Assembly (NCBI GenBank): GCA_049615605.1
Contig: JBMZFW010000015.1
Coordinates: 1 to 23,932 of the forward strand
Direction of reading: 5' to 3'
Length of the DNA: 23,932 bases
From: JAQWUY01 sp049615605
Lineage (GTDB): Bacteria > Pseudomonadota > Alphaproteobacteria > JAQWUY01
Shown here: positions 1-8,025 of the stretch, one piece after another
How the letters are laid out: each line of letters starts with the position of its first letter
Numbering within the stretch: position 1 is the first letter of the stretch
Position numbers and translations under genes: made by a program
The notes under the pieces: generated by a model
Told to the model about the DNA's origin: nothing
The model's input: only the letters and a program-made list of their open reading frames with translations
The model's database searches: none

Positions 1-854
1 CCAAGACTGAAAAAGATAAGGTTAAGAAATTAATTGAACAATCAAACCTTATTGCGGAACAAGCAGGAATGCCTGTGTTTGAATTACGCCGTATTGTTAA
101 AACAGTACAACAAGGTGAAAAAGAAGCAAGCCGTGCAAAAGGTGAAATGGTTGAAGCAAACTTACGCCTTGTAATTTCCATTGCTAAGAAATACTTAAAC
201 CGTGGTTTACAATTCCTTGATTTAATCCAAGAAGGTAACATTGGTTTAATGAAGGCGGTTGATAAATTTGAATACCGCCGTGGTTATAAGTTTTCTACTT
301 ATGCGACTTGGTGGATTCGCCAAGCAATCACCCGTTCAATCGCCGACCAAGCACGAACAATCCGTATTCCAGTACATATGATTGAAACAATTAATAAATT
401 TATGCGTGTGACGCGTCAAATGACTGCGGAATTTGGTCGTGAACCAACACCAGAAGAATTAGCGGAAAAACTGGATATGCCAATTGAAAAAGTACGCAAA
501 GTACAAAAGATTGCCAAAGAACCAGTTTCGCTTGAAACACCAGTGGGCGATGAAGACGATTCATCACTTGGTGATTTTATTGAAGATACAAATGCAATTT
601 CCCCACTTGAATATGCTATTCAAAATAGCCTAAGGGAAACTGTTACAAGAATACTTTCTTCGCTTACACCTAGGGAAGAAAGAGTATTAAGAATGCGTTT
701 TGGGGTTTCAATGCCACAAGACCATACGCTAGAAGAAGTAGGGCAAAAATTTGAAGTGACGCGTGAGCGTATCCGTCAGATTGAAGCAAAAGCCTTACGC
801 AAGCTTAAGCACCCAACTCGTTCAAGAAAGATAAGAAACTTCTTGGAAGGGTAA
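1..854 (+). CDS. rpoD: RNA polymerase sigma-70 factor RpoD, C-terminal part (5' end outside window)
   Basis: This is the housekeeping sigma factor that directs RNA polymerase to -35/-10 promoters. The reading frame is open from base 3 with no start, so the gene begins upstream of the window; the first Met in frame (base 69) is internal. Visible parts are the end of region 1.2, region 2 (DLIQEGNIGLMKAVDKFEYR, then the region 2.4 stretch with YATWWIRQAITRSI), region 3, and region 4 with the helix-turn-helix DHTLEEVGQKFEVTRERIRQ followed by ALRKLKHP. The stop is followed after 6 bases by a tRNA gene. Region 4 has SMPQDHTLEEVG where most RpoD proteins have a shorter MxTDHTLEEVG, a minor variation. 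Family assignment is very secure. Conserved regions 2 and 4 match RpoD rather than RpoH. Confidence 0.97.
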   Translation, partial: KTEKDKVKKLIEQSNLIAEQAGMPVFELRRIVKTVQQGEKEASRAKGEMVEANLRLVISIAKKYLNRGLQFLDLIQEGNIGLMKAVDKFEYRRGYKFSTYATWWIRQAITRSIADQARTIRIPVHMIETINKFMRVTRQMTAEFGREPTPEELAEKLDMPIEKVRKVQKIAKEPVSLETPVGDEDDSSLGDFIEDTNAISPLEYAIQNSLRETVTRILSSLTPREERVLRMRFGVSMPQDHTLEEVGQKFEVTRERIRQIEAKALRKLKHPTRSRKIRNFLEG

Positions 855-860
855 TATTAA

Positions 861-936
861 GGGGGATTAGCTCAGTGGTTAGAGCAGGGCACTCATAATG
901 CCTTGGCCGGGAGTTCAAGTCTCTCATCCCCTACCA
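861..936 (+). tRNA. tRNA with CAT anticodon, probably tRNA-Ile2 (lysidine type)
   Basis: A full cloverleaf folds by eye: acceptor stem 861-867 with 926-932 (first pair G-U), D stem GCTC/GAGC, anticodon stem 887-891 with 899-903, anticodon CAT at 894-896, T stem 909-913 with 921-925 around TTCAAGT, discriminator A933 and an encoded CCA at 934-936. CAT is shared by initiator Met, elongator Met and Ile2 tRNAs. The anticodon stem lacks the three consecutive G-C pairs next to the loop that mark initiators. The D arm and the variable loop TGGCC after TCATAA resemble the E. coli Ile2 species, whose C34 is modified to lysidine by TilS. Ile2 is therefore preferred, with elongator Met the alternative. 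Confidence 0.93.
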
Positions 937-939
937 ATT

Positions 940-969
940 AAAAAGCCCAGTATTAACTGGGCTTTTTTT
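940..969. terminator. Bidirectional rho-independent terminator
   Basis: An 11-bp perfect stem (AAAAAGCCCAG at 940-950 with CTGGGCTTTTT at 957-967) closes a TATTAA loop. It has a T run on the right and an A run on the left, so it can end the rpoD-tRNA transcript on the plus strand and the convergent LysR transcript on the minus strand. The LysR stop codon lies inside the T run. Confidence 0.9.
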
Positions 970-1852
970 ATTGCTTGTCTGTATATAATTCTTTTTTGCA
1001 AATATCTATGAATAATTGTAATGTTGGGTGTTCGGTTTTGGTTTTGTGAAACATTATACCGATTTTACGAGAATTCGTATTTGCCGATATTGGTACCCAT
1101 TTGATATTGTTGCCTAAGCTAGGCATTAAACCTTTTGCCATAATAGATATGCCAACATTCATTTCAACCATTGTAATTAATGACAATATATTATCAACAT
1201 ATTGAATTGCACGGTTATTTAATTTTTTTATTTCTGGGTCGTGATTAATGTTTAATGTCATACCATTACTGATAAAATTATATTCTTTTACATCGTCAAC
1301 TGATAAGGATTGTTTTTTTGCTAGTGGGTGTGATTTTGGCAATAAGAATCCAAGCGGTTCATTATATAGTTCAATAAATTCAATTTTATCGGATAAGTCG
1401 TGGGGTGGTGTTGAAATTGCCACGTCTGTCTCATTACTTAACAGGCGACTGTGAATACGATTAATTGGGTGGTCTGATAAGATGACATTTACATTTTTAT
1501 ATTTATCTTTAAATGAATTTAAAATTGTTGGTACGCAGTCATTTAAAATTGTTGGTAAACAAGAAACCCTTAATATCCCCGCATTACCATCGGCAAGTTC
1601 CGTAAGGAAAGATGATAATCTGCCATAATGTTCAACAAATTCTTTAATCCATGGCAGGGCAATTTCACCATAAGGGGTAAGGGCTATTTTATAAGATGGT
1701 TTAAATATTTTTTGCCCTAAATGGTTTTCTAGTGTCCTTATTGAATTTGAAATTCCCGCTTGTGTAATGAATTCAGATTTTGCGGCGTTTCTGTACCCGT
1801 CATTTTCAATTACGGATATTATATGTTGCAGTTGTTTTACCGTGATAGACAT
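968..1852 (-). CDS. LysR-family transcriptional regulator
   Basis: This is a 294-residue LysR-type regulator, the usual family length. Residues 1-60 form the winged helix-turn-helix (QLQHIISVIENDGYRNAAKS, then TQAGISNSIRTLENHLGQKIF). Residues about 90-294 form the periplasmic-binding-like effector domain, which begins near GILRVSCLP. The gene is divergent from the catabolic genes starting at 2006 and shares a 153-bp intergenic region with them that contains a perfect inverted repeat at 1883-1907. LysR proteins typically autorepress and activate the divergent operon when bound to a pathway intermediate, so this is the likely local regulator of the TRAP-linked cluster. That link is inference from layout. 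The effector is unknown. Confidence 0.93.
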   Translation of the reverse strand: MSITVKQLQHIISVIENDGYRNAAKSEFITQAGISNSIRTLENHLGQKIFKPSYKIALTPYGEIALPWIKEFVEHYGRLSSFLTELADGNAGILRVSCLPTILNDCVPTILNSFKDKYKNVNVILSDHPINRIHSRLLSNETDVAISTPPHDLSDKIEFIELYNEPLGFLLPKSHPLAKKQSLSVDDVKEYNFISNGMTLNINHDPEIKKLNNRAIQYVDNILSLITMVEMNVGISIMAKGLMPSLGNNIKWVPISANTNSRKIGIMFHKTKTEHPTLQLFIDICKKELYTDKQ

Positions 1853-1882
1853 AGTTTAATTCCATTAAAATTAGTAATAATA

Positions 1883-1907
1883 AAATGATAACAAAAAATT
1901 ATCATTT
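1883..1907. promoter_or_regulatory. Inverted repeat, candidate LysR operator
   Basis: AAATGATAA (1883-1891) and TTATCATTT (1899-1907) form a perfect 9-bp inverted repeat around a 7-base spacer. It lies midway between the divergent LysR gene and the catabolic operon and contains the T-N11-A arrangement common to LysR boxes. Its right arm touches a possible -35 (TTGTCA, 1906-1911). Function is inferred from position and symmetry. Confidence 0.55.
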
Positions 1908-1932
1908 GTCAATTATTTATACTTTTTATTAT
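1906..1932 (+). promoter_or_regulatory. Possible promoter of the catabolic operon
   Basis: TTGTCA at 1906-1911 is followed after 15 bases by TATTAT at 1927-1932; an 18-base spacing to TATTTA is also possible. The suboptimal spacing would suit an activator-dependent promoter. The surrounding sequence is very AT-rich, so chance matches are likely. Confidence 0.3.
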
Positions 1933-2005
1933 TTAAATAATCGTGCTAGATTTTACCTCTATTAGACATATCGATTCTAATTAATTATGAGAGAGTTTAA
2001 ATATT

Positions 2006-2809
2006 ATGAGCGAATATGACGCAGAAGTAAGTAACTGGTGGAAAACATCTATCATTGATATGGCACCGGGAAAAATTGAATTTCGTGGAACACCAATTCA
2101 AAACCTTATGGGTGAAAAATCTTTTTCACAAATGATTTGGTATATGGTTATTGGCGGGGAACTGTCAAAAGAACAAGCTGAGCTTTTTGATTTGGCTATG
2201 TTAATGGGGGTTGACCACAGCCCGCAAGCACCAAGTATTGCTATCTCTCGTATGGGGATTACTTGCGGTATTGGAATTAATAATGCGATGGCTAGTGCAA
2301 TTAATGTACTTGGCGACAATCATGGCGGTGCTGGTGAACAGTGTGCGGAATTATTCTATGATATTCAAAGCCGAATTAAATCTGGCAAGGATTTAAAAAC
2401 AGCGGTTGCCGATGGTGTTGCTGATTACCAAGAAAAAAATGGCAAAGTTATTCCTGGGTATGGACATCGTTTCCACAAAGATTCAGACCCAAGAGCAATT
2501 CGTACATTTGAAGTTTTACCAGATTATGTAAGTCGTGGGGTAATAAGTGGTGAATTTATTGAAATTGCAAAAGAAGTTGAGAATTATATTGCGGATAAAA
2601 AAGGTCGTGTAATTCCCCTTAATGTAGATGGGGCGACTTCTATTATATTCTGTGAATTGGGTGTGCCTGCACCTTTATCAAGGGGATTTTTCTGTTTATC
2701 CCGTTCTGTGGGTATATTGTCGCACGCTTGGGAACAGATGGGGCAAAATGAAAAAAATAAAGGTCCTATGCCAAAGAAATATTTACCAGAATATGAGCCT
2801 GCGGAATAA
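2006..2809 (+). CDS. Citrate synthase superfamily protein, citryl-CoA-lyase-like
   Basis: This 267-residue protein has the catalytic core of the citrate synthase fold but is far shorter than true citrate synthase (about 370-430 residues). It resembles stand-alone citryl-CoA lyases and the C-terminal lyase part of ATP-citrate lyase. Likely catalytic residues are visible: H106 in GDNHGGAGE, H154 in PGYGHRFHKDSDPRA (the citrate synthase GxGHR...DPRA motif) and D208 in NVDGATS; D70-H71-S72 matches the substrate-pocket DH motif. The expected chemistry is reversible C-C cleavage or formation between an acyl-CoA and a 2-oxo acid. It is the first gene of the cluster, with GAGAGAG at 1989-1995 as a distant ribosome site, and the next gene starts 11 bases downstream. 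The actual substrate is unknown. Confidence 0.85.
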   Translation: MSEYDAEVSNWWKTSIIDMAPGKIEFRGTPIQNLMGEKSFSQMIWYMVIGGELSKEQAELFDLAMLMGVDHSPQAPSIAISRMGITCGIGINNAMASAINVLGDNHGGAGEQCAELFYDIQSRIKSGKDLKTAVADGVADYQEKNGKVIPGYGHRFHKDSDPRAIRTFEVLPDYVSRGVISGEFIEIAKEVENYIADKKGRVIPLNVDGATSIIFCELGVPAPLSRGFFCLSRSVGILSHAWEQMGQNEKNKGPMPKKYLPEYEPAE

Positions 2810-2820
2810 GGGATAATTTT

Positions 2821-3693
2821 ATGACTAATAATAATGATTATAAATTTTCACTAGCCCACTTATGTGCTGTTGACCAGCCAATTCTTAATTTAATGCAGTT
2901 GGCTGAAAGTGCGGGATATGATTATGTTAGCCCACGATTATTACCAGTAACAGATACGGAAACACCACATGTATTGGTTGGTAACAAAGAAAAGATTAAA
3001 GAATGTCAAAAATTTTTAGAAGACAGCCCTTTGGAAGTATTAGACATTGAATTGTTAAAAATAACAGCAGACACAAATGTTACCGATGACTTTGAACCAG
3101 TGCTAGAAGCGGGTAAATACATTGATGCTAAACATGCTATTACACAGGTTTATGTTGATGGTGATGATATACCTTATGATAAAATTGAAAAATTATGCGA
3201 GCTAGCAGATTCATACAATATGAATATTGTGTTGGAAATGATTCCTTGGTCAAACTTATCATCAGTTGATAAAACGGTTGAAGTTTTAAATTCATTAAAA
3301 GGCAAAAATACAGGTATTTTACTGGACTTGTTACATCTGTTCCGTACGGATACATCAAAGGACGATTTAAAAAACATTCCTGAACAATATTGCCACTTTG
3401 TACATTTATGTGATGGTACTGCACCTTGGCATTTTGATGAAAACAGTCAAAAACATATTGCCCGTGGTGGTCGTTATCCAGCAGGCAGGGGCGATATACC
3501 AGTAATGGATTATTTAAAATTAATTCCAAGCAATGTTTATTCATTGGAAATTCCAAATGAACGATTATACCGCGAAATGGGTGGGCGTAAATATGCCAAG
3601 TTTATATTGGAAGACACTAAAAATTATTTATCACTATCTAGTTGTTGGTCGGTAAAAGATGAATTTTATTCGGTTCCAACAAGACTTATTTAA
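2821..3693 (+). CDS. Xylose-isomerase-like TIM barrel protein (sugar phosphate isomerase/epimerase family)
   Basis: This 290-residue protein belongs to the AP-endonuclease-2/xylose-isomerase-like TIM barrel family, whose members isomerise, epimerise, dehydrate or decarboxylate small sugars and hydroxy-keto acids with a divalent metal. Candidate metal ligands are E139 (VLEMIPW), D169 and H172 (LLDLLHLFR), H195 and D198 (FVHLCDG) and E243 (SLEIPN). The conserved GRGDIPV loop (residues 222-228) is typical of the family. AAGGGA precedes the start, and the gene is 11 bases from the upstream lyase-like gene, so the two are surely co-transcribed. Hydroxypyruvate-isomerase-like or 3-keto-acid decarboxylase roles fit the family, but nothing in the sequence selects one. 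Confidence 0.85.
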   Translation: MTNNNDYKFSLAHLCAVDQPILNLMQLAESAGYDYVSPRLLPVTDTETPHVLVGNKEKIKECQKFLEDSPLEVLDIELLKITADTNVTDDFEPVLEAGKYIDAKHAITQVYVDGDDIPYDKIEKLCELADSYNMNIVLEMIPWSNLSSVDKTVEVLNSLKGKNTGILLDLLHLFRTDTSKDDLKNIPEQYCHFVHLCDGTAPWHFDENSQKHIARGGRYPAGRGDIPVMDYLKLIPSNVYSLEIPNERLYREMGGRKYAKFILEDTKNYLSLSSCWSVKDEFYSVPTRLI

Positions 3694-3722
3694 CTTTTAA
3701 TATTATTGAGGATTTAAAAAAA

Positions 3723-5141
3723 ATGACAGACAAAAAATATGTTCTAACAGATGAAGATGCAAAATTAATTGCCGACAAAATTGCTAAGGCTAGAACAGCA
3801 ATGCATCAAATAGCAGATTGGAATCAAGAACAGGTTGATAACTTAATCCAATCAATTGCTTGGCATTCATCAAACGAAGATACTTTTACAAGATTGGCTC
3901 AACTAGGTGTTGATGAAAGTAATGTTGGTGATCGTGCGGGTCGCCCAAATAAACGCTTTAAAATTCACGGTGTGTTGCGTGATGCACTGCGACAAAAAAG
4001 TGTTGGTTTAGTGGAAGAAGATGTTGAAAAAGGTATATCAAAATATGCAAAACCAGTTGGGGTGATTGCATCATTAATTCCAATGACTAACCCTGCATTA
4101 ACGCCACCAGTAACGGGTGTATATTCGGCAAAGGCAAAGAATGCAGTTATCTTTACCCCACACCCACGCACAAAAAAGACAACTTATGAAATGGTTGAAG
4201 TTATGCGTAAGGCTTGTGAACTTGTTGGTGCACCAGCGGATTTATTCCAAGTAATTGAAAACCCATCAATTCCACTTACAAAAGAATTAATGGCAAAATG
4301 TGATTTAACAATGGCAACAGGCGGTAAGCCAATGGTTGAATCAGCATACAGTTCAGGCAAGCCAGCTTATGGTGTTGGTGCGGGTAATTCAACAATGGTA
4401 ATTGATGAAACTGCGGACTTGGATATTGCCGCAGAAAATACTCGTATTAGTAAAACATCTGATTTTGGTTCTGGTTGTTCGGCTGATGGTAATATTATTA
4501 TTCAACAATCGGTTTACGATAAAATGGTTGAAGCCTTAATTAACGAAGGTGGATATTTATGTAGCGAAGAAGAAAAGAATATGATTGAAAAAGCAATGTG
4601 GGATGAAAAAGGCAATCGTACTTTTGAAACAATTGCTTGTCCGCCACAGCAAACTGCAAAAGAAGCAGGCTTTGAAATTCCAGAAGACCGCAAGTTCTTA
4701 ATGGTAAACAATCAGGGCAAAATTGGTAAAGAATACAAATTCTGTAAAGAAAAATTAACAACTTTAATGTCGCTTTATTCGTTTGAAACATTTGATGATG
4801 CCCTAGAAACAGTAAGGCAAATTTATGCAGTTGCAGGCACGGGACATTCTTGTGGTATTTATTCACACAGCGATGAAAACATCGATGCCCTTGCAAAGGT
4901 TGCCCCAGTTAGCCGTATGATGGTTCGTCAACCACAATCAAAAGCTAATGCTGGTGCGTGGGATAATGGTATGCCAATGACTTCAAGTCTTGGTTGCGGT
5001 GTTTGGGGTGGTAATATTACCAATGAAAATGTAAACCTAAAACATTACCTTCAATACACTTGGGTAAGCCGTCCAATCAAAACGGATCGCCCAAGCGAAG
5101 AAGAATTATTTGGCAAATTTTATAATACAGAAACATTTTAA
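3723..5141 (+). CDS. Acylating aldehyde dehydrogenase, sulfoacetaldehyde-dehydrogenase (SauS)-like
   Basis: This 472-residue member of the aldehyde dehydrogenase superfamily looks like the CoA-acylating branch (SauS, EutE/PduP, AdhE N-terminus), which turns an aldehyde plus CoA and NAD(P)+ into an acyl-CoA. The likely catalytic cysteine is C252 in SDFGSGCSADGN, matching the Cys-Ser block of SauS-type enzymes. The cofactor side has PVGVIASLIPMTNP (residues 111-124), FTPHPRTKKT (144-153) and DLTMATGGKPMV (194-205). The glutamate that acts as general base in hydrolytic ALDHs is not evident in its usual place, as expected for an acylating enzyme. GAGGAT precedes the start by about 10 bases. Gene position between the TIM barrel and a TPP enzyme suggests it oxidises the aldehyde made by the latter. 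Sulfoacetaldehyde is one candidate substrate; glycolaldehyde or another small aldehyde is equally possible. Confidence 0.85.
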   Translation: MTDKKYVLTDEDAKLIADKIAKARTAMHQIADWNQEQVDNLIQSIAWHSSNEDTFTRLAQLGVDESNVGDRAGRPNKRFKIHGVLRDALRQKSVGLVEEDVEKGISKYAKPVGVIASLIPMTNPALTPPVTGVYSAKAKNAVIFTPHPRTKKTTYEMVEVMRKACELVGAPADLFQVIENPSIPLTKELMAKCDLTMATGGKPMVESAYSSGKPAYGVGAGNSTMVIDETADLDIAAENTRISKTSDFGSGCSADGNIIIQQSVYDKMVEALINEGGYLCSEEEKNMIEKAMWDEKGNRTFETIACPPQQTAKEAGFEIPEDRKFLMVNNQGKIGKEYKFCKEKLTTLMSLYSFETFDDALETVRQIYAVAGTGHSCGIYSHSDENIDALAKVAPVSRMMVRQPQSKANAGAWDNGMPMTSSLGCGVWGGNITNENVNLKHYLQYTWVSRPIKTDRPSEEELFGKFYNTETF

Positions 5142-5169
5142 GTTTTAATCTTAATGAATGGAGAAAACA

Positions 5170-6945
5170 ATGCAAAGAGATAACACAGTAGCAGTACAAA
5201 TGATTAAGTACCTAGAACAGCGTGATGTAAAGCATGTATTTGGTTTGTGCGGACATACAAATATTGCATTTTTATCTGCATTAAAAGAAAGCAGTATTGA
5301 TTATGTTACTGTAAGGCACGAACAAATCGCTGCCCACGCAGCGGATGGTTATGCCCGTGTTAAAGGGGAAACATCTGTTTTACTTTCACACTTAACACCG
5401 GGTTTAACAAATGCGGCGACGGGTGTTATTAATGCGGCGATGGATTGTATACCAATGGTTGTAATCGCAGGCGACATCCCAACCCATTATTATGGTAAAC
5501 ACCCACACCAAGAAGTAAACTTACATTCGGATGCTTCACAGTATGAAATATATCGCCCATTTGTAAAAAGAGCGTGGCGTGTTGACAGTGCGGAACTGTT
5601 GCCAGAAATTATGGAAAAAGCATTCCACTTGGCAGAAAGTGGACAACCGGGACCTGTTCTTGTAAATGTGCCGATGGATATTTTTTCTGCTGAGATTTAT
5701 CCTGAATTATTTGCTAAGGTTTCAAAGAATACTCGTAAATTATCAAAGCCTTGTATTGACCAAGAAACAGCGGAACAAATTGTTAAAACATTGGCAGAGG
5801 CAAAATCACCAGTTATCTATGCAGGTGGTGGAATTACATTAGCAAAAGCAAACAAAGAATTAGAAGCATTTGTTGATTATATGCAAATTCCAGTTGCATA
5901 CAGCTTAATGGGGCAGGGTGCAATGCCTGATAGCCACCCGTTAGTTATGGGTATGACTGGTTTTTGGGGAACAAAACTAGTAAATGATAATTGCTTAAAT
6001 GCGGATTATATATTCGGTATTGCAACAAGATTTAAAGAGGCGGATTGTAGTTCTTGGTATTCTGGGTATACATTTAATATTCCAGAAAAAACAAAGCTTA
6101 TTCACTTGGATATTGAGCCATCTGAAATTGGAAGAAACTATCCTGCTGAAATTGGTGCGGTTGGCGATGCTAAATCTGCATTAAAAACTTTATTAAGGGT
6201 TGCTAAAGAATTGTATCCACAAGGATTTAAGGAATCGGAAAAGGTAAAAGAAATTTCTGATTTTAAAGAAAACTTTAAACAAAACAATAAAGAAATGGCA
6301 ACTTCGGACGCATTCCCAATGATGCCAGAAAGAATCCTTGCTGATGTAAGAAGTGTATTGCCTGATGATGCGATTATTACAACTGATGTTGGTTGGAATA
6401 AAAATGGTATTGGTCAACAATTTGATGTTTTAACCACAGGCAGTGTATTAACGCCTGGTGGTGCGGCTACAATGGGCTTTGGTCCACCTGCGGCATTGGG
6501 GGCAAAAATTGCCGCCCCTGAAAAGGTTGTGATATCTATGGTTGGTGATGGTGGCTTTGGTCAAAATCCAGCCGTATTATCAACAGCTGTAGAAATGAAT
6601 TTACCTGTTATTTGGTTGGTAATGAATAATAATGCATTCGGTACAATAGCAGGCTTACAAATGGCACACTATGATTTGACACTTGGTACAGTTTTCCAAG
6701 ATTCAGAAACTGGTGAACAAACAGATACTGACTTTGCAGCAATTGCCAAAGCTTATGGTGCAAATGGTATCCGTATTAATAGTGCAGAAGAACTAACAAA
6801 AGCATTAAAAGATGCTATCTCTTCTGGCAAGCCAACAGTTTTAGATGTTAGAATGAAAAACAATCCAACACCAACAACAGGGCATTGGAATATATTAGAC
6901 ATCTATTCGCCGGGACAATATAAATCACATGTTTCAACAGATTAA
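5170..6945 (+). CDS. Thiamine-diphosphate-dependent enzyme, acetolactate synthase/2-oxo acid decarboxylase type
   Basis: This 591-residue protein has the three-domain layout of the acetolactate synthase/decarboxylase family. The N-terminal pyrimidine-binding domain has the catalytic glutamate in VRHEQIAAHAADGYARV. A central domain follows, and the C-terminal diphosphate-binding domain has GDGGFGQNP followed by MNNNAFGTI, the GDG-x(24-27)-N motif. I start it at 5170 because GGAGA at 5160-5164 is well placed for that ATG, while the ATG at 5158 (4 codons longer) has no ribosome site. It is not close to Xsc sulfoacetaldehyde acetyltransferase as I recall that sequence. It probably decarboxylates or carboligates a 2-oxo acid, feeding the upstream acylating dehydrogenase. 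Exact substrate and product are unknown. Confidence 0.85.
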   Translation: MQRDNTVAVQMIKYLEQRDVKHVFGLCGHTNIAFLSALKESSIDYVTVRHEQIAAHAADGYARVKGETSVLLSHLTPGLTNAATGVINAAMDCIPMVVIAGDIPTHYYGKHPHQEVNLHSDASQYEIYRPFVKRAWRVDSAELLPEIMEKAFHLAESGQPGPVLVNVPMDIFSAEIYPELFAKVSKNTRKLSKPCIDQETAEQIVKTLAEAKSPVIYAGGGITLAKANKELEAFVDYMQIPVAYSLMGQGAMPDSHPLVMGMTGFWGTKLVNDNCLNADYIFGIATRFKEADCSSWYSGYTFNIPEKTKLIHLDIEPSEIGRNYPAEIGAVGDAKSALKTLLRVAKELYPQGFKESEKVKEISDFKENFKQNNKEMATSDAFPMMPERILADVRSVLPDDAIITTDVGWNKNGIGQQFDVLTTGSVLTPGGAATMGFGPPAALGAKIAAPEKVVISMVGDGGFGQNPAVLSTAVEMNLPVIWLVMNNNAFGTIAGLQMAHYDLTLGTVFQDSETGEQTDTDFAAIAKAYGANGIRINSAEELTKALKDAISSGKPTVLDVRMKNNPTPTTGHWNILDIYSPGQYKSHVSTD

Positions 6946-6946
6946 G

Positions 6947-6975
6947 TTGCATACATTTTCAAAAGAATATATTGT
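6947..6975 (+). promoter_or_regulatory. Possible internal promoter before dctP, with AAATGATAA half-site downstream
   Basis: TTGCAT (6947-6952) and TATTGT (6970-6975) are 17 bases apart and sit just after the preceding stop codon. Downstream, AAATGATAA at 6979-6987 repeats exactly the 9-base arm of the inverted repeat near the LysR gene, and TGATAA recurs at 6993-6998. This would let the transporter genes be expressed separately. It is weak evidence in AT-rich DNA. Confidence 0.3.
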
Positions 6976-7013
6976 TTCAAATGATAATTTTTTGATAAGA
7001 GGGAGAAAATATT

Positions 7014-8002
7014 ATGAAACTATCAATTAAATCATTAAAAAAAGCATTGGTTGCTGGTGCAGCTATTGCAATGACTATGTCGTTGACTTCACAAGCTATG
7101 GCGGAAAAGTTCCGTTTATCGGCTAGTGCATCTGCAACTGATGAAAGAGCAAAGGCTGTTAATAAATTCTTAGCACCTGCGATTAATTCATTCGGTAAGT
7201 TTGAAGCACACTGGGGTCAACACTATTTAAACAAGGCACAGAGCTAGAAGCAATTGCCCGTGGTAATTTAGATATGTCTATTACTTCGGCGCAAGAATTA
7301 GCACAATTCTTACCAGAATTTTCAATCTTTGCTGCTGGTTATGTACACCGTAGTGCAGAACACCAAGTTCGTGTATTTAACGCACCATTTATGAAACCAT
7401 TAAAGAAAAAAGTAGAAGATAAACTAGGTATCAAATTACTATCTGTAATGTATATGGGACGTCGTAACATTAACTTACGTCTTGATAAAAAAATTAATAC
7501 ACCTGCTGATATGAAGGGGGTTAAATTACGTATGCCAGGTTCAAAAGCGTGGCAGTTCTTAGGTAAAGCATTAGGTGCAAATCCAACACCACTTGCATTT
7601 ACAGAAGTTTATACAGCATTACAAACTGGTGCTGTTGATGGTCAAGATAACCCAATTCCAACAACTATCAATATGAAGTTTTATGAAGTAACAAAACAAG
7701 TTGTTCTTACAGGACACTTAGTTGACTTAAACTACTTAGCGATTTCTAAAAAGAAATGGGATAAGTTAAGCAAGGAACAACAGGAAATCTTACAGGGTGC
7801 AGCTGATAATGTTGCTTCTTATACACGTGAACGCCAATCTCAGTTGGAAGTTGAACAAATTAAATTCCTACGTGATAATGGATTAAAAGTTTATACTCCA
7901 AATGTTGAAGCTTTTCGTAAAAAAGTACAAGGTGCTTACATGAATTCTGATTATTCTAAGCAGTGGCCTACTGGTTTACTTGAGAAAATTAATTCTCAAT
8001 AA
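7014..8002 (+). pseudogene. dctP: TRAP transporter substrate-binding protein DctP, frame broken near codon 70
   Basis: Read across the break, this is a full-length DctP periplasmic solute-binding protein of about 329 residues. The signal peptide is residues 1-30, ending in SQAMA-EKF. The first frame runs 7014-7247 and stops at TAG. The continuation is in the -1 frame from about 7220 (TLFKQGTELEAIARGNLDMS) to the stop at 8002. It carries the family arginine motif in KGVKLRMPGSKAW and the hallmark GAVDGQDNP. DctP captures an organic acid for the DctQM permease. The break looks like one missing A in GGTCAA(A)CA near 7219-7222, which would give GQTLFKQGTELE. It also lies next to a T TTA AAC heptamer (7226-7232) in the zero frame, where a -1 slip would restore the correct frame. 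Sequencing error, real mutation and recoding are all possible. GGGAG precedes the start. Confidence 0.9.
7226..7232 (+). other. T TTA AAC slippery-type heptamer at the dctP frame junction
   Basis: In the zero frame the codons are TAT TTA AAC, giving the X XXY YYZ pattern of classical -1 frameshift sites. A -1 slip here continues with CAA GGC ACA GAG, exactly the frame encoding the rest of DctP. No clear downstream stem-loop or upstream Shine-Dalgarno stimulator is visible. The heptamer also arises naturally from Phe-Lys-Gln codons TTT AAA CAA conserved in DctP, which weakens the case for recoding. Confidence 0.4.
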
Positions 8003-8025
8003 TTGTAAATTAAAGTAAAAACACA

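Noticed and set aside
3140..3556. 138-residue minus-strand reading frame within the TIM barrel gene
   Set aside because: It lies wholly inside a well-supported gene and has low-complexity, His/Tyr-rich sequence without motifs.
5158..5169. Alternative start four codons upstream for the TPP enzyme
   Set aside because: GGAGA at 5160-5164 is placed for the ATG at 5170; nothing precedes 5158.
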